A stretch of DNA of 64,000 nt, taken from assembly GCA_050485425.1 (NCBI GenBank), contig JBJHBJ010000002.1, forward strand, positions 1 to 64,000. The letters are read 5' to 3'. Positions 52,631 to 61,488 of the stretch are shown here, one piece after another (within the stretch, counting starts at the first letter, position 1; each line of letters begins with the position of its first letter). The translations under genes and the position numbers were made by a program. Origin of the DNA: LSCE01 sp050485425 (GTDB lineage: Bacteria > Pseudomonadota > Gammaproteobacteria > Nitrococcales > Aquisalimonadaceae). A model generated the notes under the pieces. The model worked only from the letters and a program-made list of their open reading frames with translations. It was not told the DNA's origin and ran no database searches.

Positions 52631-54058
52631 TCACTCCCCGCCGTTCGTGCCGTTCCACAGCTTGACCTTGCGCTCCAGTGTTTTCCGCGAGACGCCCAGA
52701 CGTCGAGCGGCTTCCGACTTGTTGCCGTCCGCAGCAGCCAGCACACGCAGAATGTGGCGTTTCTCGACTTCCGCCAGCGGCAGTTCCAGGGGGTAGCCGG
52801 TTTCGCTACGCGCATTGCCCAGCGTGATCGGTGCATCCATCTGTCTGAGTTCCAGGCACTCCGCCGGCGACTTGCCAAGCAGCATCGAGCGCTCGATCAG
52901 GTTCTTCAGTTCGCGTACGTTGCCGGGCCAGGCATGGCTCTGCAGCTTGCGCAGCCCCTGTGCGTCGAGCTCCACGGGCGAGAGGCCCAGCTCGGAGGCC
53001 AGCATTTCGGAGAAGAGCTTGATCAGATGCGGGATATCCGCCGGGCGCTCCCGCAGGGGAGGCAGACGCAGGGCGAGCACGTTGAGCCGGAAGTAGAGAT
53101 CCTCACGGAATGTGCCGCGCATGACCTCATCGGCCATGCGCTTGTTGGTGGCGGCGACGATGCGCACATCCACCGCCTGTTGCCGCTCGGTTCCCACCGG
53201 CCGAATGGAGCGCTCTTCCAGGACACGCAGCAGCTTGGCCTGCAACTGCAGTGGCATTTCGCAGATTTCGTCCAGGAACAGCGTGCCGTTGTCGGCGTAG
53301 CTGAACAACCCTTCCCGGGACTGCGTGGCGCCGGTAAAGGCGCCCTTGGTGTGACCGAACAGCTCGCTTTCCAGCAGTTCCGGAGAAATGGAGCCGCAGT
53401 TCACGGGGACGAACGCCCCCGGGCGGCGGCTGTAGTGGTGAAGGCAGCGCGCCGCCACTTCCTTGCCCGTCCCCGATTCGCCTTCCAGCAGCACCGTGCT
53501 GTTGCGGCCGGCCACCCGCCGGATCAGCGTCATCAGGCTCTTCATCGCCTCGCTGTGACCGACGATCCCTTGCAGCAACCGGGCATCCTCGGCCGCTTGC
53601 GGCGCCGTCGTGGTGTCTTTCGCTTCGGGACGTTCCAAGGCACGCTGGACTGCACTGATCATCTCGTCCAGCGCAAACGGCTTGCTGATACACTGTGCGT
53701 GGGCTACCTCACCGGTCCTGCTGCAGCCCTCCGGTTCGTCGAGGCCGGTGATGAAGACCACCGGCGTCATGACGCCTTGTTCGCGGAGCCTCTGGACCCA
53801 GTCCAGCCCGGACTGGCCGGGAAGGTCGATGTCCACCACGATGACGTCGAAACGATGATGGGACATCAGCTTCTGGGCTGTCTGGGCGGAGTCGGCAACC
53901 TCGACCAGTCCGCACTGGCGGGCTAGCGCGAAGCGCAGGAACTCGCGGATATTGGGCTCGTCGTCCACGACCAGTGCGCAGGTTGCCCCCTGGATCCCCC
54001 CAGTACCGGAGTCCGAGGGCTTGGCCAGGTTCAGGGGGTCATTGGCTGAAGATGCCAT
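52631..54058 (-). CDS. NtrC-family sigma-54-dependent response regulator
   Basis: The 475-residue protein has a receiver domain (about 27-140, phosphoacceptor D76 in VVDIDLP, K127 region), an AAA+ domain (GESGTGKE Walker A, the sigma-54-contact GAFTGA, LFLDEICEMP) and a Fis-type HTH at the end (EAARRLGVSRKTLERK). It should activate sigma-54 promoters when phosphorylated. No histidine kinase is adjacent. The target genes are unknown; mobA is divergent from it. Confidence 0.92.
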   Translation of the reverse strand: MASSANDPLNLAKPSDSGTGGIQGATCALVVDDEPNIREFLRFALARQCGLVEVADSAQTAQKLMSHHRFDVIVVDIDLPGQSGLDWVQRLREQGVMTPVVFITGLDEPEGCSRTGEVAHAQCISKPFALDEMISAVQRALERPEAKDTTTAPQAAEDARLLQGIVGHSEAMKSLMTLIRRVAGRNSTVLLEGESGTGKEVAARCLHHYSRRPGAFVPVNCGSISPELLESELFGHTKGAFTGATQSREGLFSYADNGTLFLDEICEMPLQLQAKLLRVLEERSIRPVGTERQQAVDVRIVAATNKRMADEVMRGTFREDLYFRLNVLALRLPPLRERPADIPHLIKLFSEMLASELGLSPVELDAQGLRKLQSHAWPGNVRELKNLIERSMLLGKSPAECLELRQMDAPITLGNARSETGYPLELPLAEVEKRHILRVLAAADGNKSEAARRLGVSRKTLERKVKLWNGTNGGE

Positions 54059-54141
54059 GGCCGGGTAAATAGTCCTCGTCAGTGAAAGTTCAAATACAGA
54101 CTAAATGCAAGCGGGCTTGATAGCATAACGTGAATGCATCA

Positions 54142-54171
54142 CAAAGTGGTGCCCCTTTTTGTACCACTTTG
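54142..54171. repeat. 9-bp perfect inverted repeat upstream of mobA
   Basis: CAAAGTGGT (54142-54150) and its complement 54163-54171 flank a 12-nt spacer. It lies in the divergent region between the NtrC-type regulator and mobA and may be an operator. The 241-bp gap 54059-54299 has nothing else supportable. Confidence 0.5.
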
Positions 54172-54299
54172 AAGATGGTCTGGATAGTTCTGACCCAGAT
54201 CTTCGGGCCAGGGTTCCTTGTAAGCCCTGTTCAGGTGCAGCGGCGGAAGGCAGACAGGGGTCTGCCGGTCGGGACGTAAGGAGCAGCGAGGGTGTGTGC

Positions 54300-54902
54300 A
54301 TGGCGAACGTGACCGGGCTGGTGTTGGCGGGTGGACGCGCTACCCGGATGGGCGGCGTGGACAAGGGGCTGGTTCTGCTGAACGGGGCACCCATGGTGGA
54401 GCATATCGTTTCACGACTTCGTCCCCAGGTGCAGGCCCTGCTGATCAATGCCAATCGAAACGCCCGGGAATACGCTCGGTTGGGTTTTCCGGTGGTGCCG
54501 GACGCCTTCGGTGAGTACGCTGGGCCTCTGGCCGGCATGGCCGCCGGCATGGCCGCGGCGGAAACGGACCTGGTCTGTTGCGTTCCCTGCGATTCGCCGC
54601 TGATTCCGGCCGATCTGGTCGCCAGGCTGGTCCGCGCGCGTGACGAGGCCGGCGCCAGCATTGCCGTGGCCAGCGGGCTGGGCCGGTTACAACCCGTTTT
54701 TGCGCTGTTACCGGTCTCCCTGTTGGCGGACCTGCACCAGGCGCTGGAGCAGGGAGAGCGGAAGATCGACCGGTGGTACGCGGCTCACGGCATGGTGAGC
54801 GTGGATTTCTCCGACGCACCCGATACATTCCTGAATGTGAACACCCCGGAGGAGCGCGCCAGCCTGGAAGCGCGCCTGAAGGAGGCGGACAAGGCCCGAT
54901 GA
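54300..54902 (+). CDS. mobA: Molybdenum cofactor guanylyltransferase MobA
   Basis: The 200-residue protein has the nucleotidyltransferase N-terminus GLVLAGGRATRMGGVDKGL, PDAFGEYAGPLAGMAAG and PCDSPLIP. MobA adds GMP to Mo-molybdopterin to form bis-MGD, the cofactor of DMSO-reductase-type enzymes such as nitrate reductases. The start at ATG 54300 gives the family N-terminus; the frame is open upstream without coding character. The next gene overlaps it (ATGA). Confidence 0.94.
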   Translation: MANVTGLVLAGGRATRMGGVDKGLVLLNGAPMVEHIVSRLRPQVQALLINANRNAREYARLGFPVVPDAFGEYAGPLAGMAAGMAAAETDLVCCVPCDSPLIPADLVARLVRARDEAGASIAVASGLGRLQPVFALLPVSLLADLHQALEQGERKIDRWYAAHGMVSVDFSDAPDTFLNVNTPEERASLEARLKEADKAR

Positions 54903-57283
54903 CTCAGCGACAATCTGATCGAACAGACACTCCCGACGCGCCCGCCGCCAGCCAGCAAGCCGCTTACGGTCGCTGGCTGGAGGAACGGCACGCCGTTGAT
55001 CGTGATCTTCAGCGGGCCCTGAATCGTTTCGCGGTCCGGCGGGAACCGCCGTTGGTGCTTACCGGCAGCGTGGGCGGCGCATTGTCCGCCCAACTGGCGC
55101 GCTGGGCGCGAAGCTATGGCGATTCGCACCCGGATGTGCCGGTGTTCGTCCACCATTTCGGGGCCAGCAGGGAAACGCGCCGCCAGGAAATGCTGGTGCG
55201 GCGGTTGTTGCAGTGGCTGCGGCAGACCTGCGCGTTGCGTGATCCCGTGCCTGCCAGCCCCGAGGCAGCCGCCGAGGTGCTGCCAAACTGGCTGGCGCGG
55301 GCAGCGGCCCGCGGCCGTCTGGTGCTGGTGCTGGACGGCCTCGACCAGCTGGACGGACTGGCCGATTCCGCCGCGCTGGATTGGTTGCCGGCATTCCTGC
55401 CCGATCATGTACGGCTGATCCTCAGCCTCTCTCCCGGACCTCTGGCGGACGCCATGCTGCAGCGCGGTTGGCATGTCCATCCGGTCGACGAGGCCCTGGA
55501 GCCGGCCGATGCCGACGTCTTGCGGCTGGAACGGAACCAGGCAGAGCTGGCACGTGCGCTGTGGGCCGCGCGACGCGGCTTGTCCCGGGCGCATTGCGAT
55601 GCGCTGCAACTCGGGCAGCAGGTGTTGCCGGAGACACTGGTCTACGGTGACGGAGAGGTGCGGCAACTGGCGGGAGGCAACGTGCAGGACGCGGTCGCCC
55701 GACGGCTGCTGCCTGACGGTGCGGACCGGCAGGCCTGGCATCGCCGGCTCGCAGAGCTGCATGCCACGGAACCGTCCTCCGCCGTCCCCGACCTGATCTG
55801 GCAACTGGTGGAGGCAGCGCACTGGGCCGAACTGGCAAGTCAGCTCACGCGCCCCGAGGTGTTGCGGCTCATGCTGCGGCCGGAGAACCGTGCCGATCTG
55901 TTCCAGGCCTGGCGCGCCTGGGGTGCTGAACAGGCGCTGGTGGACTACTACCTGGAGCACTTGTCCGGCTGGCCCGTCACGGACGAATCGGCCCATGCGG
56001 AGCTGCTGCAGCGATTGGCCGGCGCGTTCCGGGACCTGGGGCTGGAGACCGGGCTGGAGAGGTTCTACCAGACGGCGCTGGCCCTGCATGACTCTCCGGC
56101 GGGCCGCTCCGCTTACGGCGGGTGGTTGGCCGATCAGGGGCGAGATGCCGAAGCGGAACCGTTGCTGGCCGCAGCACTGGAGGAGCTGCGGCAGGCGGGG
56201 CCGGACACAGTGGAGACGCGCGCGGCGCGCCATCGCATGGCCATGCTGCTGGAGCAGCGGGGGCGGCTGGACGAGGCGCGCGCGCTGTACCGGGAGGCGC
56301 TCGGGCACCGCGAGGCAACGCTCGGCGAGCGCCACGTGGAATTGCTGCCGCATCTGAACAATCTGGCGGCCGTCTGCAAGGCCTTGCAGGACTACGATAG
56401 CGCCCGTCAGCTCTATCAGCGTGCGTTGACCATTGCCGAGCGTCACTACGGGCAGTCGCATCCGACCACGGCGGCCTGTCTGGATAACCTGGCGGGGCTA
56501 CTGTATGCGGGTGACGACCTGGCTGCCGCGGAGGATCTCTATCAGCGGGCTCTGGGCATTGCCGAGACCGCCTTCGGTCCGGCACACCCGGCGACCGCCG
56601 CCAGCGCTCACAACCTCGGGACCGTGATGGATGCGCGGGAGCAGTTCCAGGCCGCGGAGCAGTTGTTCAGGCAGGCCCTGTCGGTCCGCGAGCAGGCGCT
56701 GGGCGAAGACCACATGGACACCGCGTCCAGCATGCACAACCTGGCCGGCGTGCTCGATGCAATGGGCCGGTATGACGAGGCAGAGCCGTTGTACCGTCGC
56801 GCCCTGGAGACCTGGGAGAAGGTTGTTGGCCAGGATCATCCGGCGACGGCCACCAGCGCCAACAACCTGGCCGATCTGTTGCGGGAGAAGAAGGAGTATG
56901 ACGAGGCAGAGGCGCTGTACCGTCGTAACCTGGACACCTGGGGCAGGTTGCTGGGAGAGCGTCACCCGCACACGGTGATGACGCTGGCGGAACTGGCCGG
57001 CCTGTATGCCGATAAGGGCGACTATGCGACGGCCGAACCACTGCTCCAGCAGGCGCTGCAGGAAACAGAGTCGGTGATGGGGGCGGGTCACCCGCAGTAC
57101 ATCGGCTGTGTCACCAAGTATGCCGCGTTGTTGCGGGATGGCGGCCGCCAGGATCAGGCTCGGCAGTTGTTACAGCAGGCGCTGAAGAAGTCCGAAGGAA
57201 AACTGGGGCTTCTGGCGCCGGGCGTACAGAAGCTGCGCCGCCACCTGGACGCCCTGGACGTGGAACCCGGTCGATTGCACTGA
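54899..57283 (+). CDS. Large STAND-like TPR protein with degenerate P-loop, coupled to mobA
   Basis: The 794-residue protein has an N-terminal ATPase-like region: the P-loop position LTGSVGGALSAQL (about 54-66) lacks the lysine of GxxxxGKS, while Walker B LVLVLDGLDQLD (about 141-152) is intact, as in NACHT/STAND NTPases. A helical middle (about 230-420) is followed by kinesin-light-chain-type TPRs of 42 residues (about 430-780: YDSARQLYQRALTIAERHYG, YDEAEPLYRRALETWE). It overlaps mobA by 4 bp and so should be co-translated. It may be a scaffold or sensor; it cannot be a normal ATPase. Family not named. Confidence 0.82.
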   Translation: MTQRQSDRTDTPDAPAASQQAAYGRWLEERHAVDRDLQRALNRFAVRREPPLVLTGSVGGALSAQLARWARSYGDSHPDVPVFVHHFGASRETRRQEMLVRRLLQWLRQTCALRDPVPASPEAAAEVLPNWLARAAARGRLVLVLDGLDQLDGLADSAALDWLPAFLPDHVRLILSLSPGPLADAMLQRGWHVHPVDEALEPADADVLRLERNQAELARALWAARRGLSRAHCDALQLGQQVLPETLVYGDGEVRQLAGGNVQDAVARRLLPDGADRQAWHRRLAELHATEPSSAVPDLIWQLVEAAHWAELASQLTRPEVLRLMLRPENRADLFQAWRAWGAEQALVDYYLEHLSGWPVTDESAHAELLQRLAGAFRDLGLETGLERFYQTALALHDSPAGRSAYGGWLADQGRDAEAEPLLAAALEELRQAGPDTVETRAARHRMAMLLEQRGRLDEARALYREALGHREATLGERHVELLPHLNNLAAVCKALQDYDSARQLYQRALTIAERHYGQSHPTTAACLDNLAGLLYAGDDLAAAEDLYQRALGIAETAFGPAHPATAASAHNLGTVMDAREQFQAAEQLFRQALSVREQALGEDHMDTASSMHNLAGVLDAMGRYDEAEPLYRRALETWEKVVGQDHPATATSANNLADLLREKKEYDEAEALYRRNLDTWGRLLGERHPHTVMTLAELAGLYADKGDYATAEPLLQQALQETESVMGAGHPQYIGCVTKYAALLRDGGRQDQARQLLQQALKKSEGKLGLLAPGVQKLRRHLDALDVEPGRLH

Positions 57284-57299
57284 GGTGCCTTCATCCAGC

Positions 57300-58052
57300 T
57301 CAGCGGTGGATGAGATCGACCAGCAGGCCGTCCCGGCGATTGCTGAGCAACACGACGCGATCATAACGGTCCGATTCCCCCAGTATGCGGGCGGCGGCCT
57401 CGCGGCCCGCGCTTTGCTGTCTGGGGCCGTCCGCCATGTTCAGGACCGGGATCAGATGGTGCGAGCCGGCATTGTACTGCAGCCCCCGCGGGTGAGTGTA
57501 CAGTGCGGCGATGGTCTCCGCGGTGACCGTTGATCCCGCTGCCTGGCCGGTGCTTTCCAGCACCTGCTCCAGGCGATGCGCGATTCGCTCCGAGAGCGGC
57601 TGACCCACCGCCAGCAGGGAGCTCACCGCCAGCACCGCGGTGGCATAGGTAGGAATATGGGGTTCGTGTTCCGCCGGCGCCTTCAGCTTTCGCATGCGTG
57701 CGCCGTCCGCCTTGATCAGGGTCAGCTGGAATGCGGCCCGCCGGTGAACATCCAGGATGGTGTCTGCGTCGGGGCCGGCCAGTCTGCCGGCCTTCTCCGT
57801 CGGGCAGGCGTAGAGCACATGCGCCGCATCCAGCGCTCGGATCCGGTCGACCAGCATGCTTTCCTCATCGACCACGATGGCGGCCTGGAGGTGGCGCGGC
57901 GGTTCGTAGGTGAAGACGGTCGCCGTCATTGCCGCCCGGCCGGGATGCTGCTCCAGCAGCGCGTAGAGTGTGCTCTTCTTGCCCCCGGCGCCGATCGCGC
58001 AGACCACTCCGCTTTCCGCATTCAGTGCCTGGTACAGGCTGGCGTATGTCAT
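57300..58052 (-). CDS. yqeC: YqeC-like selenium/molybdenum hydroxylase accessory protein
   Basis: The 250-residue protein resembles YqeC: N-terminal VCAIGAGGKKSTLYALL P-loop (about 17-33), TATVFTYEPP, KADGARMRKLKAPAEHEPHIP and the C-terminal SDRYDRVVLLSNRRDGLL. YqeC is linked by genome context to selenium-dependent molybdenum hydroxylases and Mo-cofactor maturation. I begin at ATG 58052; the frame is open well beyond but overlaps the Asp-box gene, whose reading frame is clearly the coding one there. The two genes overlap by 4 bp (ATGA). Confidence 0.82.
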   Translation of the reverse strand: MTYASLYQALNAESGVVCAIGAGGKKSTLYALLEQHPGRAAMTATVFTYEPPRHLQAAIVVDEESMLVDRIRALDAAHVLYACPTEKAGRLAGPDADTILDVHRRAAFQLTLIKADGARMRKLKAPAEHEPHIPTYATAVLAVSSLLAVGQPLSERIAHRLEQVLESTGQAAGSTVTAETIAALYTHPRGLQYNAGSHHLIPVLNMADGPRQQSAGREAAARILGESDRYDRVVLLSNRRDGLLVDLIHR

Positions 58053-59182
58053 GCGCCTTGATCCACGGCAACGGTGACGCTGAGCACGCGGGGGAGGAAT
58101 TCGGCAATGCATTGCCAGCTCTCGCCGTGATCGGCGGAGGCGAAGACATGGCCGCTGGAGGTGCCGAAGTAGGCGCCCAGAGGTGATTGCTGGTCCAGGC
58201 AGAGCGCTTCCCGCAGCACGGTGACGTAGGCGTGTTCCTGCGGCAGCCCCTGCGCCAGCGCGATCCAGTTGCAGCCGCCGTCGGCGGAGCGGTAGACACG
58301 AAGCCTGCCCCCCGGTGCCGTGCGCAGGTGGTTGCTGTCGATGGGAATCACCCAGACGGCGTCCGGGTTGCCGTTCTCGGTGGCCAGGGCATAGCCGAAG
58401 TCGCTGGGGAGGCCGGCGGTGATCTCGGTCCACTCCAGCCCGCCGTCGTCGCTGCGATAGACGCCGTTGTAACACTGGCGATAGAGGCGGTCGGCGTTGG
58501 CGGGGTGCACGACCAGCCGATGGATGTTGTGACCGGATTCCGCCTGGCCCATGGGCAGGTTCTCCGCCCGCACACCCTTGTTGGCCGGCTGCCAGCTCCC
58601 GCCACGGTCGTCGCTGCGGTACACACCGCCGGCGGAGACGGCGGCATAAAGCCGTTCCGGCGCGTCCGGACAATGGTGGATGGAATGGACGGAAAAGCCG
58701 CCCTTTGCCGGTTCCCAGGTGGAGCGGGTCGGGTGGAAATTCAGGCTGTCGACGCCGCTCCAGGACTGGCCGCGATCCCGGCTGACGAACAGTCCGGCCG
58801 GATCGATGCCCGCGTACAGCGTGTCTGGCTCATCGGCGGGGCCGGCGGCCAGATGCCAGATTGCTTTCAGGCTGCCCAGTCCTTTTTCGGGCGGGTAGCT
58901 GGGAACCGCATGCAATGGCTCCCAGTTGCGGCCGCTGTCCCGGGTGACGTACAGATGCGCTCCCCAGATCTCGTGGCGGATGGCCGCATAGCCCAGGCCC
59001 GCCGAGCGGGGATCGAGCCAGGCGTGCAGCACTTCGTAGCCGGCCACGTACGGCCCATCCAACGACCAGCTTCTCCTGTCATCCGTGCTTTCCAGCCGGA
59101 ACAGACCCTTTTGCGTGCCTACAAGAACAATAGTGCGTGCGTCGTGCGTGAGAGATGCGTTCGCGGACTGCATTCGTGTCAT
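58049..59182 (-). CDS. Asp-box (BNR/sialidase-like propeller) protein
   Basis: The 377-residue soluble protein has six Asp-box motifs (S/T-x-D-x-G-x-x-W): TRDSGRNW, SRDRGQSW, SDDRGGSW, SDDGGLEW, SADGGCNW and SADHGESW, indicating a six- or seven-blade propeller like VPS10/sialidase folds. No signal peptide is seen. The start is ATG 59182 or 59173; neither has a ribosome site. It is upstream of and coupled to yqeC. Such proteins are often called exo-alpha-sialidase by automatic annotation, but no catalytic Arg triad is evident. Role unknown. Confidence 0.8.
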   Translation of the reverse strand: MTRMQSANASLTHDARTIVLVGTQKGLFRLESTDDRRSWSLDGPYVAGYEVLHAWLDPRSAGLGYAAIRHEIWGAHLYVTRDSGRNWEPLHAVPSYPPEKGLGSLKAIWHLAAGPADEPDTLYAGIDPAGLFVSRDRGQSWSGVDSLNFHPTRSTWEPAKGGFSVHSIHHCPDAPERLYAAVSAGGVYRSDDRGGSWQPANKGVRAENLPMGQAESGHNIHRLVVHPANADRLYRQCYNGVYRSDDGGLEWTEITAGLPSDFGYALATENGNPDAVWVIPIDSNHLRTAPGGRLRVYRSADGGCNWIALAQGLPQEHAYVTVLREALCLDQQSPLGAYFGTSSGHVFASADHGESWQCIAEFLPRVLSVTVAVDQGA

Positions 59183-59276
59183 TCGGCTGGCACCGGGTTT
59201 CGACTGATTGCGGGTATTCCAACAGAAACCGGAGAATCGGGAAACCTTCTGCGCATCCCTGCGGTACACTGGCGGC

Positions 59277-59678
59277 ATGCGCACCATCATGCTTGCACCC
59301 GAGCTCCAGGCCGAGATCCGGCGCCTGGCAGACGCGGCCCAGCCGAACGAGGCATGTGGGCTGCTGGTGGGTACGGAGGAGAGTGATACGGTACTGGTCC
59401 GGCGCCTGGTACCGATGAACAATATCGCCGATGATCCCCGCTCCGGGTATCTGATCGACCCGGAGGATTACCTGCTGACGGATCGGATGGCTGAAGGGGA
59501 AAATGCTGCGGTCGTGGGCGTCTACCACAGTCACCCCGATGGCAGTGCCACCCCCTCCCGGACAGACCTGGAGCTGGCCTGGCCGGGGTGGAGTTACGTG
59601 ATCATCGGTGCGGAAGGTGATCTACGGGCCTGGAGGCTGCAGGATAAACGGTTTGAAGAGGAGGCGATCCGCTCGTGA
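59277..59678 (+). CDS. JAMM/MPN+ metalloprotease
   Basis: The 133-residue protein has the complete JAMM motif: E25 early, then H84-S-H86 followed by S94 and D97 (HSHPDGSATPSRTD), which bind zinc. The bacterial family (RadC/Mec-like) cleaves ubiquitin-like sulfur carriers from conjugates or cysteine adducts. It is coupled (GTGA overlap) to the MoaD-rhodanese-MoeB fusion. TACACT (59264-59269) lies 7 bp before the ATG, so the message may be leaderless. Divergent from the Asp-box gene. Confidence 0.9.
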   Translation: MRTIMLAPELQAEIRRLADAAQPNEACGLLVGTEESDTVLVRRLVPMNNIADDPRSGYLIDPEDYLLTDRMAEGENAAVVGVYHSHPDGSATPSRTDLELAWPGWSYVIIGAEGDLRAWRLQDKRFEEEAIRS

Positions 59679-61117
59679 CCGAGGTTATCGTACGCATACC
59701 CACGCCGCTGCGGCCATTCACGGGCCAGCAGGCGGATGTCGCCGTCAGTGGAGAGACCGTCAGGGAGGCGTTGAACCACCTCTGCGCGCAGCATGACGGG
59801 GTGGGGCCGCGTTTGTTTACCACGGACGGGGAACTGCGACGTTTCGTCAACGTGTTCCTGGGCGAGAGTCATGTCGCGGTGCTGCAGGGGCTGGATACGC
59901 CGGTGCGCGAGGGCGACGTGATTGCCATCATTCCCGCGGTGGCTGGTGGCAGCGCCAGGGATGACCGCCTGGCGGCATTGCGGCGGGAGATTCCGGAACT
60001 GGAGCCGCTGCAGGCCTGGGAGCGCCTGCAGCAACAGGGCGCCGTGCTGGTGGATGTGCGCGAACAGGACGAGATCGCGGCAGGCAGCCCGTCAGGCGCA
60101 TTGCACCTGGGGCGGGGGTTTCTGGAACTGCGTATTGAGGATGCGGTTCCGGATCTCGGCCGGCCGATCATGACGCTGTGCGGTGGCGGGGCGCGCTCGC
60201 TGTTTGCCGCGGAGGACTTGCGGCGCCTCGGTTATCGTGATGTCAGTTCCGTCGCCGGTGGTTTCAATCGCTGGAAGGATCAGGGCCTGCCGTTCGATGT
60301 GCCGCGCATGCTGGACGCCGCTGCGCGTGAGCGATATTCCCGCCATCTGCTGATGCCTGAGGTGGGCGAGGCCGGCCAGTTGAAACTGCAGGACAGCAAG
60401 GTGCTGCTGGTGGGCGCCGGCGGTCTTGGCTCGCCGGCAGCGCTGTACCTGGCCGCGGCCGGCATCGGCACCATCGGCCTGGTGGATCACGATGTGGTGG
60501 ACCGCAGCAATCTGCAGCGACAAGTCATCCATAACGAGGCGCGCGTGGGTGAGTCCAAGGTGGAGTCTGCGAAAGCCGGTATCCACGCCCTGAATCCGTC
60601 GGTGAACGTGGTTACCCATGATTGCTATCTGAGCAGCGAGAACGTGGATGCGCTGTTCGAGGGGTATAACGTGGTGCTGGACGGCGCCGACAATTTCCCG
60701 ACCCGTTACCTGGTGAACGACGCCTGCATCAAGCACGGCATTCCCAACGTCCACGGGGCGGTCTTCCGCTTCGAGGGGCAGGTCAGCGTGTTTTACCCGG
60801 GCCGGTCCGAGGCACCGGGGCCATGCTACCGCTGCCTGTTCCCCGAGCCACCGCCTCCGGAACTGGCGCCATCATGCGCGGAGGCCGGAGTGCTTGGCGT
60901 CTTGCCGGGTGTGATCGGCCTGCTGCAGTCGATCGAGGCGGTCAAGCTGATCCTCGGCATCGGCGATCCGCTGGTGGGCCGGTTGCTGTATTTCGATGCC
61001 CTGGCGATGCGATTCAACGAACTGAAAATGCCGCGGAACCCGGATTGCGAATACTGTGGCGACGGCAAACCCTTCCCCGGCTACGTGGACTACCAGGGCT
61101 TCTGTGCCGGGCCGTAA
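59675..61117 (+). CDS. MoaD/ThiS-rhodanese-MoeB fusion (E1-like activating enzyme)
   Basis: The 480-residue fusion has three parts: a MoaD/ThiS beta-grasp domain (about 1-92, ending IPAVAGG then S93), a rhodanese domain (about 105-208) with catalytic Cys169 in LCGGGARS, and a MoeB/ThiF adenylyltransferase (about 218-480) with GAGGLGSPAALYL, RSNLQRQVIH, DGADNFPTRY and Zn cysteines CYRC and CEYC. It combines carrier, sulfur donor and activator in one chain. Start GTG 59675 overlaps the JAMM stop; GAGGAGG precedes it. It probably serves as MoeB for moaD 11 kb away. Confidence 0.9.
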   Translation: MTEVIVRIPTPLRPFTGQQADVAVSGETVREALNHLCAQHDGVGPRLFTTDGELRRFVNVFLGESHVAVLQGLDTPVREGDVIAIIPAVAGGSARDDRLAALRREIPELEPLQAWERLQQQGAVLVDVREQDEIAAGSPSGALHLGRGFLELRIEDAVPDLGRPIMTLCGGGARSLFAAEDLRRLGYRDVSSVAGGFNRWKDQGLPFDVPRMLDAAARERYSRHLLMPEVGEAGQLKLQDSKVLLVGAGGLGSPAALYLAAAGIGTIGLVDHDVVDRSNLQRQVIHNEARVGESKVESAKAGIHALNPSVNVVTHDCYLSSENVDALFEGYNVVLDGADNFPTRYLVNDACIKHGIPNVHGAVFRFEGQVSVFYPGRSEAPGPCYRCLFPEPPPPELAPSCAEAGVLGVLPGVIGLLQSIEAVKLILGIGDPLVGRLLYFDALAMRFNELKMPRNPDCEYCGDGKPFPGYVDYQGFCAGP

Positions 61118-61171
61118 GCGTGGCGCATGTGAAGCGCAGCAGTGAACTCGGGTTGGTGGTGGCTTCGGTCC

Positions 61172-61279
61172 GGCCGGGATCGGGGACCTGTCTGCGGACA
61201 CGCCGTGAACCCATCCCTGGGGGCTTGTCGGCCGGGTCCCTCCGGCCGACAGTCCGCAAACAGGTCCCCGATCCCGGCC
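61172..61279 (+). repeat. Structured repeat unit A
   Basis: Outer stem 61172-61199 with 61252-61279 (28 bp, one mismatch) encloses a 52-nt interior: a conserved single-stranded core ACGCCGTGAACCCATCCCTG (61200-61219) continuing through GGGGGCT to 61225, and an inner hairpin TGTCGGCCGG / CCGGCCGACA around loop GTCCCT. The core and loop match unit B on the other strand almost exactly. Confidence 0.88.
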
Positions 61280-61392
61280 TGGGTCTGGTGGCGATTCTCG
61301 CAAGTGGTTCCGGCATAAGTGGATTGAACACCGCGTTATTCACCAATCCAGCCCAAGGCTGGGTTTAGCAGGGCCACCATGCTCAGGCCGGT

Positions 61393-61488
61393 GGTGAGAG
61401 GTTTGCTTCCGGACTGTCGGCGAGAGGGACCTCGCCGACAAGCCCCCAGGGATGGGTTTACGGCGTGTCCGGAAGCAAACCTCTCACC
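61393..61488 (-). repeat. Structured repeat unit B (inverted copy of unit A)
   Basis: Outer stem 61393-61414 with 61467-61488 is a perfect 22 bp of sequence unrelated to unit A. Read on the minus strand, the interior repeats the unit A core with one change (ACGCCGTAAACCC) and the loop GTCCCT; the inner stem is TGTCGGCGAG / CTCGCCGACA, changed from unit A on both sides so that pairing is kept. Confidence 0.88.

Noticed and set aside
54147..54164. Sigma-54 (-24/-12) promoter for mobA
   Set aside because: TGGTGC and TTTGT only partly match TGGCAC and TTGCA, and the spacing overlaps the 54142-54171 inverted repeat.
58053..58673. Possible N-terminal extension of YqeC by about 200 codons
   Set aside because: The extension is Arg-rich, reads out of frame through the Asp-box gene and lacks any motif; the ATGA overlap at 58049-58052 explains the start.
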